Source of the DNA: Chromatocurvus sp046260765
Lineage (GTDB): Bacteria; Pseudomonadota; Gammaproteobacteria; Pseudomonadales; Halieaceae
NCBI GenBank assembly: GCA_046260765.1
Contig: JBHEOO010000062.1
Location: 1-9,818 of the forward strand
DNA length: 9,818 nucleotides
Direction of reading: 5' to 3'
The translations under genes and the position numbers were made by a program. Below the pieces are notes generated by a model, which saw only the letters and a program-made list of their open reading frames with translations, was not told the DNA's origin and searched no databases. Shown in pieces: positions 1-5,459 of the stretch. The stretch's first letter is position 1. Each line of letters begins with the position of its first letter.

Positions 1-99
1 GAGCTAGTTTCGTGCATTTGATGGTTTGGATGGGATTAATTGATAACCTCCAATCAAGAAACCAAATTGGAACCATTAAGAAACCAGCGAGACTCGAGT

Positions 100-342
100 A
101 TGGCTACCGTTACCTTCAAAAACATACCAGATGATCTGTATGGACTGTTGGAACAGGCTGCCCATGCGAACCATAGGAGCGTAAATAGCGAACTCATTCA
201 TTGCCTGGAGAAAACGTTTAAGCCAACGCCTGTCTCTGCCGCAGAGCTAGCCGAGAAGGCCCTTGAGCTGCGTCGCCGGGTAGTCGCCAAGCAATTAGAC
301 CCTGAAGAAATCAACGCTGCAATAATCCAGGGCAGGGATTGA
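100..342 (+). CDS. FitA-like ribbon-helix-helix antitoxin (orphan)
   Basis: An 80-residue protein that reads as an Arc/MetJ-type ribbon-helix-helix antitoxin of the FitA/VapB kind. In this family the short N-terminal strand (residues 2-8, ATVTFKN) pairs in a dimer to contact the operator, and the C-terminal tail binds and blocks a PIN-domain RNase toxin. Visible hallmarks are the strand followed by IPDDLYGLLEQAA, the HRSVNSELI helix (about 27-35) and a tail with EEINAAIIQGRD, which closely resembles FitA tails. I chose the ATG at 100 because the protein then starts exactly at the conserved strand; a TTG at 40 would add 20 residues unlike the family. The stop overlaps the start of a toxin remnant, the usual antitoxin-toxin coupling. 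Since the toxin is truncated, the gene is probably an orphan. The family call is firm; the partner subtype is inferred. Confidence 0.85.
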   Translation: MATVTFKNIPDDLYGLLEQAAHANHRSVNSELIHCLEKTFKPTPVSAAELAEKALELRRRVVAKQLDPEEINAAIIQGRD

Positions 343-395
343 TAGTAGCGGATACCAACACAATCGCATTCCTGTACCTGCGCACTGAACGTTAA
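339..395 (+). pseudogene. Truncated VapC/FitB-like PIN-domain toxin (first 18 codons only)
   Basis: A TTG codon overlapping the antitoxin TGA opens a frame reading (M)IVADTNTIAFLYLRTER and then meets TAA. This is the canonical beginning of a PIN-domain toxin: a hydrophobic strand, the first metal-binding Asp in the D-T-N motif, then a helix. Intact family members run to about 130-145 residues and need three or four acidic residues to bind Mg2+ and cut RNA; only the first remains. None of the three frames to about 560 shows a recognisable continuation, so this looks like a deletion rather than a single frameshift. The product cannot be an active nuclease. The identity is clear from the short motif and its position directly after a FitA-like gene, although 18 residues is little material. 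Confidence 0.7.
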
Positions 396-735
396 CGCTG
401 AAAACGGGGGCAACGGTTACGCCGTCCGCTGAGCTGACTGTTTATTGCAGTACAGGGAAACGCAATTCGTTGCCGAAGCGCATGCGGAGGCCTCGGTCCG
501 TCAGAGCCACCATCAATGAAGCTACTCAGCAACCATCGTGAACTGCTGACTTTGCAGGCAGCACTTTAGAAAAAAAGCGACGTCTCCGCGGAAACGCTTT
601 TTGGTTATAAACGGTACGAGACGCAGGCGCGAAAAGATATAAAATCATACACTGCGGCAGCGAAGACTCCACAACAAACTGAGCCAGATTGAACTAGCAA
701 AAATGTTTCACTCCAGCCAGTCGAGAATAGCAAAA
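396..735. other. Non-coding gap between two toxin-antitoxin remnants
   Basis: About 340 bases without a convincing gene. One frame from 395 stays open for about 48 codons and is Arg/Ser/Thr-rich, with no family resemblance, start codon or ribosome site. I found no continuation of the PIN toxin. The stretch contains the AAAAAGCG hairpin described separately and an AT-rich patch at 637-648 (TATAAA) that could be a -10 box for the next gene, but no good -35 box lies at the right distance. It is probably scar DNA left by deletion of the toxin gene. Confidence 0.5.
572..602. terminator. Possible bidirectional intrinsic terminator
   Basis: AAAAAGCG (572-579) pairs perfectly with CGCTTTTT (595-602) around a 15-base loop. 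The A run before and T run after give a U-tract in either direction, as in bidirectional terminators. The stem is short in G:C pairs and the loop is large, so strength is uncertain. It lies between the remnant PIN toxin and the next antitoxin, where a transcript end makes sense. Confidence 0.4.
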
Positions 736-960
736 ATGGAAGCAGTGCGCTTTGATGCTTTGGCACTACCTGACGTGGAGCGGGCCGCTCTCGCCCGCGA
801 CCTGGTCGCAAGCCTGGACGGCCTTGCGGACGCAGACGTGGCAGCCGCCTGGGATGTAGAACTATGTCGCAGAATCAGTGAATTAGAGAACGGGCAAGCA
901 GAACTGCTAAATGCCGACGAGGTGTTGGATAGGGCTCGCAAGCAGCTCATGAAGGCGTGA
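736..960 (+). CDS. Addiction-module component antitoxin (Unstab_antitox type), orphan
   Basis: A 74-residue acidic, helical protein matching the 'putative addiction module component' antitoxins that pair with ParE/RelE-like toxins. Features seen are ALPDVERAALARDLVASLDG near the start, DADVAAAWDVELCRRISELENG in the middle and the closing LLNADEVLDRARKQL, all in the family's order and at the usual length of 70-80. I prefer the ATG at 736 because the protein then begins as the family does. An in-frame ATG at 703 would add 11 atypical residues; both ATGs sit in an identical 11-base context (TAGCAAAAATG). The TGA at 958-960 overlaps an ATG at 960, the usual coupling to a toxin gene, but the toxin is missing or unrecognisable, so this is probably a second orphan antitoxin. 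Confidence 0.8.
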   Translation: MEAVRFDALALPDVERAALARDLVASLDGLADADVAAAWDVELCRRISELENGQAELLNADEVLDRARKQLMKA

Positions 961-1051
961 TGCCCAAGGTGCGCGTTTTGGTGCAAGCCGCCGGCTCGGT
1001 GGCCGGCGCTCACGGGGCGTTGCCACCCCGCCATCAACGCTACCGAAGCGT
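960..1051 (+). pseudogene. Possible remnant of a ParE/RelE-like toxin gene
   Basis: The ATG at 960 overlaps the antitoxin stop and reads MPKVRVLVQAAGSV, which resembles the short first strand of ParE/RelE toxins. The following codons lose any resemblance: none of the usual helices, basic catalytic residues or C-terminal motif is present. The frame stays open only by running antisense into the end of nrdJb. The call rests on position and about ten residues, so it is tentative; the bases may simply be non-coding spacer. Confidence 0.3.
989..1008. terminator. GC-rich hairpin downstream of nrdJb (weak terminator candidate)
   Basis: CGCCGGC (989-995) and GCCGGCG (1002-1008) form a perfect 7-bp stem with a 6-base loop, about 45 bases past the nrdJb stop on the - strand. 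No T run follows on either strand, so it lacks the second half of an intrinsic terminator. It may stabilise the RNR message's 3' end or mean nothing. Confidence 0.25.
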
Positions 1052-1786
1052 CTATGAACATTTTGAATCCGCACAATTCAAACACGTCATGCAGCCATCC
1101 ATCAGCACCACGGCCTTGGTATGGCATTTCATGCACAGGCTGGCGCTGGGAGGAAATACGGCAGCGGATTCCTCTTCCTCCTCAGCGCCCTCAGTCTTTT
1201 TTACAACGGTATCCCCGACCATCTCCTTGCGCTTCTGCGCCAGGAAATTCTGTTGATGCCGGTCGAGCTTGCTCTCGATCAGGCCGATGTGCTTCATGTG
1301 GTCCTCAATCGCGTAGCCGATCTCGGCCACGATGGAGGGCATGAACACGCCGCCCTTCTTGAAGTAGCCACCGCGTGGGTCGAATACCGCTTTCAGCTCT
1401 TCCACGAGGAAGGTGGCGTCACCGCCCTTGCGGAATATCGCTGATATCAGCCGCGTCAGCGCAACCACCCACTGAAAGTGCTCCATATTCTTGGAGTTGA
1501 TAAACACCTCGAAGGGTCGACGCACCTCGTGCTCGGTACCCTCATTGAGAATCACGTCATTCACGGTGATATAGATCGCGTGCTCGGACATGGGCGTTTT
1601 CACCTTATAGGTGGAGCCGACCAGGCGCTCGGGACGCTGAAACGATTCGTGCATGTGCACTACATCGCTTTCCTCGTTGGCGGCAGAAGCGGCGTCTGCT
1701 GAAGCCGCCGCTTCTGCCGCTGCGGCCGGGTCCTCTTTCTCAAGGACCTTGTAACTGACTATCTTGCTGTCGATCTTGACTGCCAT
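1052..1786 (-). CDS. nrdJb: Class II ribonucleotide reductase small component, NrdJb-like
   Basis: A 244-residue protein matching the separate C-terminal component of split class II RNRs. Residues 17-40 form an Ala/Glu-rich linker. About 50-150 resembles the TSCPD domain found at the C-terminus of unsplit NrdJ proteins, including HAIYITVND and RRPFEVFIN followed by the ALTRLISAIFRKGGD helix. A charged linker with a run of five Glu (202-206) leads to a Cys-rich tail: C218/C221, C232/C235, C238 and C243. By analogy with class II enzymes the tail cysteines may re-reduce the active-site disulfide or bind zinc; the sequence alone does not decide. The gene follows nrdJa after 31 bases and is preceded by GGAGAG 8 bases before its ATG. 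In Pseudomonas aeruginosa the two split parts are reported to act together, so NrdJb is probably required here too. Confidence 0.85.
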   Translation of the reverse strand: MAVKIDSKIVSYKVLEKEDPAAAAEAAASADAASAANEESDVVHMHESFQRPERLVGSTYKVKTPMSEHAIYITVNDVILNEGTEHEVRRPFEVFINSKNMEHFQWVVALTRLISAIFRKGGDATFLVEELKAVFDPRGGYFKKGGVFMPSIVAEIGYAIEDHMKHIGLIESKLDRHQQNFLAQKRKEMVGDTVVKKTEGAEEEEESAAVFPPSASLCMKCHTKAVVLMDGCMTCLNCADSKCS

Positions 1787-1817
1787 GTGTATCTCTCCGC
1801 CGGCATGAGCTGCCGTT

Positions 1818-4800
1818 TCAGAATTTTCCGTAATAGCCTTCTTTCAGGGCGTCGAACAGGTTGGCGGCGGAGTGCATCTCGCCGTCGTATTCAACTTCCT
1901 CATTGCCATTGACTTCTACCGTGCTGCCGTCTTCCAGCGTGAACTGGTAGCGGGTGTTCTCCAGGTCGGATTCCTTCACCAGCACGCCCTGGAAGGCCTC
2001 TGGGTTGAAGCGGAAGGTGGTGCAGCCCTTCAGTCCCATCTCATGGGCGTACAGGTAGATGTTCTTGAAGTCCTCGAACGGATAGTCCGTGGGCACGTTA
2101 GCCGTCTTGGAGATGGAGGAGTCCACCCATTTCTGTGCCGCCGCCTGAATGTCTACGTGCTGCTTTGGCGTTACATCGTCGGCAACCGAGAAGTAGTCCG
2201 GCAATTGCTCGGCCGGGTCTTCGGTATACGGCATGGCGCGTGGATTCACCCGCTCACGGTAAGCCAACAGCTCGAAGGAGAACACATCCACCTTTTCCTT
2301 GCTTTTGCGTCCTTCGCGAATGACGTTGCGTGAGTAGTGATGCGCAAAACTGGGCTCGATGCCGTTGCTGGCGTTGTTGGCCAGCGACAGGGAGATCGTT
2401 CCGGTGGGCGCAATCGAAGAGTGGTGGGTAAAGCGCGAACCCTCGGCGGCAAGCTGCTCTACCAGCTCCGGCGCCAGCTCTGCCACCCGCTGCATGTAGC
2501 GGCTGTATCTGGCGTGAAGCACCTTGCCGTGTAGTCTGTCACCAACCTTGATGCCGTCAGCGGCCATTTCCGGGCGCAGTTCCAGCATGGCGGGGGTCAC
2601 TTCGAAGGTGTCGTCCATGATCGGTGCTGCACCTTTTTCCCGGGACAGCTCCAGTGCCTGCTGCCAGCCAGTCAGTGCCATCTCCCGAGAGACTTCCTCG
2701 GTGAATTCCACCGAGGCCTCGTCGCCATAGCGCATGCCGAGCATGGTCAGCGTCGAGCCCAGACCCAGGAAGCCCATGCCGTGGCGGCGCTTGTAGGTGA
2801 TTTCGTGACGCTGCTCCGGTAGCGGCAGGCCGTTGATCTCCACCACGTTGTCGAGCATGCGCGTGAATACCGCCACCACTTCGCGGTAGCGATCCCAGTC
2901 AAAGCGGGCCTGGTCGGTGAACGGGTCGAGCACCAGCTTGGTCAGATTGATGGAGCCCAGCAGGCAGCTGCCGTAGGGAGGCAGTGGCTGTTCGCCGCAG
3001 TTGTGCGCATGCAGACCGTTGCCGTCGAAGGTGTTGATGCCCGGGATCTGCACGTCGAACACGTCTTCAACACCGTCGGCATTGACGCTGGCAACGGTTG
3101 CGACAAAGCGCTCGCGGCTGAGCTGCCTGGGGTAGCCCGCCAGAGCCTGCTCCAGGAGGTCCTGCTTGACTGTGTCGGCAAAGCCCACTGACTCTGCATA
3201 GGTGGCAATATTGTCGCCGGATATCACCAGTTCATGCTGCGCCGCTGTGGCACCGTTCCCTGAACTGCCCTGACCGCCGTTCAACTGTGTTTCGCCCTCG
3301 AACTGGCCCTCTCGGTGCAGCGTGGAGTTGATGCCGAGGCGCAGAAGCATGCGCTGTGCGGCTTCCAGCGTGGTGAGACTGGACTGCGACAGGCGGATGC
3401 TGACGCCTTGCTTGCGCTTGCCCTGGACAAAGCCTTCAGCGCCAATAAAGCCATCACCGCCAACAAAGCCGTCGGTATCGAACAAGCCGCGCAGCAGGCC
3501 GCGGTGGAAATCACTGGAGCTGTGCTCCGCTTCCTGCGTGATGCCCTTCCGCCCAGGCGCCATGCCCAGTTCTGTTGCGAACTCGCGCAATGCACCGGTC
3601 GCGAGGCGGTATTCGTTACTGCCGCCCACCTTCTGCCAGCCGGCAAGCTCAGCGTGGTGCGGCATGCTCTGCGCCGCGGCCAGGGCTGCTGCCATGATTC
3701 CGTCGGAGCCGTCGCTGGTGCCGCTATCGTTGACGGCTGCCGCCTGTGTCCATACCGACAGCATCGCTTCGTCATCTTTCAGCGTGCCATTACCAATCAG
3801 CAGACCCGTAAGGTAGCCCTCATCAAACCCGTAACGACCCGTCCAGGTGGCGGCATCCCGGTGATTATTCAGCAGTACCTTGTCACCGGCGCTCAGCTTG
3901 CCCGCCTCAGTCCACTGCGTTTCCAGACGCCAGCGGGTCAGGGTGGAAACACGGCGGACGCGGTGGTCATTGGTCAGCCGCAGAGCGTGCCCTTCATGGG
4001 TCTGGAGGCGAACAACGTCCTTGGTGGCGGTACGGAAGAAGCCCTCAGCGGCGCTGGCGTAATCCTCGCCATCGACCCGCGCCCTGAAAGGCTTGCCGAT
4101 CAGATCGGTCACCTGCTGCGGCCCTTCAGTGGTCTGAATCCAGGTGTCGGCGGTCACGCAGGGATTGGTCGCGCGGATGCTTTCCTGCCACCAGTTATTG
4201 TTCATCTCGTTGACCTTGTCGATCAGGATGAATCCCGGTTCGGCGAAGTCGTAGGTGGATGCCATAATCATGTCCCACAGGCGCTGTGCCGGGACGGTCT
4301 TGTAGACGCGGCAGGCGACATCGCCCGTGTCGTTGCAGAGGTAGTCCTTCTTGACCGGGAACGGACGCCAGACCACCTGCGCCGTATCATGCAGATCGAT
4401 GCCGGATTCCGTGGCTTCCTTTTCTGTCATCGGGAAGCTCAGCGGCCAGTCGGTGCCGGCTTTTACCGCCTCGATGAACTCAGTAGTAATCAGCAGGCTC
4501 AGGTTGAACTGGCGCAGGCGGCCGTTCTCGCGCTTGGCGCGGATGAAATCGAGCACGTCCGGATGATTGATATCAAAGGTCGCCATCTGTGCACCGCGGC
4601 GGCCACCGGCGGAAGACACGGTGAAGCACATCTTGTCGTAGATATCCATGAACGACAGCGGGCCAGAGGTGTACGCACCGGCACCGCTGACGTAGGCACC
4701 GCGGGGACGCAGCGTGGAGAACTCGTAACCGATGCCACAGCCCGCCTTCAGCGTCATGCCGGCCTCGTGGTTCTTGTTCAGGATATCGTCCATGGAATCG

Positions 4801-5126
4801 ACGATGGATCCGGAGACGGTGCAGTTGATGGTCGACGTGGCCGGCTTGTAGGCCTGCGCTCCGGCATTGGAAATAATGCGACCCGCCGGAAGGGCGCCAT
4901 TCTGCAGGGCCCAGACAAACCGCTGGAACCATTGTTTACGTTTGTCGTCTGTATCCTCGGCGTCAGCCAGGGCGCGGGCAACGCGCCTGTAGGTATCCAT
5001 GATCTCGCGATCCACCGGCGAACCGGCGCGATCTTTCAAGCGGTATTTCTTGTCCCAGATATCCTGTGATGCTGGCTGCAGATCGATATCCGGTGCGGCT
5101 GTCAGGGCCTGTACGGCTTCTCCCAT
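1818..5126 (-). CDS. nrdJa: Class II (B12-dependent) ribonucleotide reductase NrdJa with intein
   Basis: Precursor of 1102 residues; intein removal leaves 715. The enzyme reduces ribonucleotides to deoxyribonucleotides using adenosylcobalamin, without needing oxygen. I start it at the ATG at 5126, which has GGAGG 9 bases upstream (5136-5140); a TTG at 5198 would add 24 low-complexity residues and fall almost on the predicted transcription start. Catalytic positions: C102 (in INCTVSG) and C721 (in PYGSC) match the reducible pair; the N-P-C-G-E motif is N321, P322, C710, G711, E712 once spliced, with C710 as the thiyl-radical residue. C710 and C721 lie 11 apart, as C408 and C419 do in the Lactobacillus leichmannii enzyme. 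PTGTISL (907-913) is the conserved phosphate-binding loop. The intein occupies 323-709. The protein ends FDALKEGYYGKF without the Cys-rich tail, which is supplied by NrdJb. Confidence 0.93.
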   Translation of the reverse strand: MGEAVQALTAAPDIDLQPASQDIWDKKYRLKDRAGSPVDREIMDTYRRVARALADAEDTDDKRKQWFQRFVWALQNGALPAGRIISNAGAQAYKPATSTINCTVSGSIVDSMDDILNKNHEAGMTLKAGCGIGYEFSTLRPRGAYVSGAGAYTSGPLSFMDIYDKMCFTVSSAGGRRGAQMATFDINHPDVLDFIRAKRENGRLRQFNLSLLITTEFIEAVKAGTDWPLSFPMTEKEATESGIDLHDTAQVVWRPFPVKKDYLCNDTGDVACRVYKTVPAQRLWDMIMASTYDFAEPGFILIDKVNEMNNNWWQESIRATNPCVTADTWIQTTEGPQQVTDLIGKPFRARVDGEDYASAAEGFFRTATKDVVRLQTHEGHALRLTNDHRVRRVSTLTRWRLETQWTEAGKLSAGDKVLLNNHRDAATWTGRYGFDEGYLTGLLIGNGTLKDDEAMLSVWTQAAAVNDSGTSDGSDGIMAAALAAAQSMPHHAELAGWQKVGGSNEYRLATGALREFATELGMAPGRKGITQEAEHSSSDFHRGLLRGLFDTDGFVGGDGFIGAEGFVQGKRKQGVSIRLSQSSLTTLEAAQRMLLRLGINSTLHREGQFEGETQLNGGQGSSGNGATAAQHELVISGDNIATYAESVGFADTVKQDLLEQALAGYPRQLSRERFVATVASVNADGVEDVFDVQIPGINTFDGNGLHAHNCGEQPLPPYGSCLLGSINLTKLVLDPFTDQARFDWDRYREVVAVFTRMLDNVVEINGLPLPEQRHEITYKRRHGMGFLGLGSTLTMLGMRYGDEASVEFTEEVSREMALTGWQQALELSREKGAAPIMDDTFEVTPAMLELRPEMAADGIKVGDRLHGKVLHARYSRYMQRVAELAPELVEQLAAEGSRFTHHSSIAPTGTISLSLANNASNGIEPSFAHHYSRNVIREGRKSKEKVDVFSFELLAYRERVNPRAMPYTEDPAEQLPDYFSVADDVTPKQHVDIQAAAQKWVDSSISKTANVPTDYPFEDFKNIYLYAHEMGLKGCTTFRFNPEAFQGVLVKESDLENTRYQFTLEDGSTVEVNGNEEVEYDGEMHSAANLFDALKEGYYGKF
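3000..4160 (-). mobile_element. Intein with LAGLIDADG-type homing endonuclease, in nrdJa at NP^CGEQP
   Basis: A 387-residue in-frame insertion (precursor residues 323-709), bounded by C323 and H708-N709 with C710 as the +1 residue: all nucleophiles for class 1 splicing are present. Block A starts CVTADTWIQT; block B holds T385 and H388 in LTNDHRV; blocks F and G read FDVQIPG...FDGNGLHAHN. Between them are two LAGLIDADG-type motifs: GYLTGLLIGNG (437-447) and LLRGLFDTDGFV (544-555). The second keeps its Asp (D552), but the first has Asn at 446 where the catalytic Asp is expected. A triplicated six-residue unit directly follows D552, and Gly/Ser-rich tracts (NDSGTSDGSDG, NGGQGSSGNG) interrupt the domain. 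Splicing is probably intact, because the host gene is otherwise whole; DNA cutting is doubtful. Base composition resembles the host gene, suggesting long residence. Confidence 0.93.
3417..3470 (-). repeat. Three 18-bp tandem units inside the intein endonuclease domain
   Basis: Three consecutive 18-base units, each opening GGCTTT on the - strand, encode GFVGGD, GFIGAE and GFVQGK (precursor residues 553-570). They start immediately after D552 of the second LAGLIDADG motif. In most related motifs a single Gly-x-Val/Ser follows the Asp, so two units look like an in-frame expansion. The units differ at several bases, so the expansion is not very recent. Confidence 0.75.
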
Positions 5127-5205
5127 TGGGCGGTGCCTCCACGATGACGGTGATTGATAAGATAGTCTAGTTTGCGCCAAGGCTTGGGGTGGCTGCAAGA
5201 GATGA

Positions 5206-5221
5206 ATACCCTATTTAGATA
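5206..5221. promoter_or_regulatory. NrdR box 2 (degenerate)
   Basis: ATACCCTATTTAGATA matches the NrdR consensus at about 10 of 16 positions, including the central TATTTAG core. It starts exactly 31 bp from box 1, three helical turns, the usual spacing of paired NrdR boxes. It overlaps the predicted -10 and transcription start. The sequence alone would be weak; the spacing makes the call. Confidence 0.65.
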
Positions 5222-5237
5222 AACAGTTTCGTGTCAA
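5208..5237 (-). promoter_or_regulatory. nrdJ operon promoter
   Basis: Read on the - strand, a perfect -35 box TTGACA (5237-5232) is followed after 18 bases by a poor -10 candidate TAGGGT (5213-5208); alternatives one or two bases either way are no better. This predicts a start near 5201 and a leader of about 75 bases to the ATG at 5126. That leader is too short for a cobalamin riboswitch. Both NrdR-type boxes overlap the promoter, so it is probably repressed by NrdR. Confidence 0.55.
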
Positions 5238-5252
5238 TACTATATATAGTGT
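5237..5252. promoter_or_regulatory. NrdR box 1 (strong match)
   Basis: On the - strand the site reads ACACTATATATAGTAT, matching the NrdR consensus acaCwAtATaTwGtgt at nearly every position. It covers the upstream edge of the -35 box. NrdR is the general repressor of bacterial RNR operons and senses ATP/dATP. The near-consensus match, the partner site and the RNR gene downstream agree with each other. Confidence 0.85.
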
Positions 5253-5366
5253 TTTTTCGTTTCAGTGTGATTTTTTAGATGAAACTGATCTAGACCATTT
5301 TGCAGGGCTGTCAGAGTGGTCAGCTGGCCGACGCCAGACCGGGGCGCCCGGCCTGCCCTGTGTATT

Positions 5367-5391
5367 TACGTTTTATGATGCTCAAAACGTA
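5367..5391. promoter_or_regulatory. Operator-like dyad upstream of the 5460 gene
   Basis: TACGTTTT (5367-5374) and AAAACGTA (5384-5391) are perfect inverted 8-mers with a 9-base spacer. The dyad lies about 70 bases before the start of the downstream gene, in the only region where its promoter can be. A possible -10 (TACACT, 5394-5399) follows directly, but the matching -35 is poor. A dyad of this form suits a dimeric repressor of unknown family. Confidence 0.35.
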
Positions 5392-5459
5392 CGTACACTC
5401 TTTATGCAGAACATAAACAACAGCCTATGCAGAAATTGAGTAACAGCCAGGAGCACCGG

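Noticed and set aside
393..560. Integron attC site or a frameshifted continuation of the PIN toxin
   Set aside because: No paired GTTRRRY/RYYYAAC core sites were found, and none of the three frames resembles the rest of a PIN domain.
1121..1702. Open frames of 74-107 codons on the + strand opposite nrdJb
   Set aside because: They are antisense to a gene with clear family features and show no start context or recognisable domain.
3315..5069. A 584-codon open frame on the + strand opposite nrdJa and its intein
   Set aside because: It runs antisense across both extein and intein and its composition mirrors the nrdJa codons; no family resemblance or ribosome site. Long antisense frames are common opposite GC-rich genes.
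5127..5198. TTG start giving NrdJa 24 more residues
   Set aside because: The ATG at 5126 has a good GGAGG site, and the TTG lies within a few bases of the predicted transcription start; the extra residues look non-coding.
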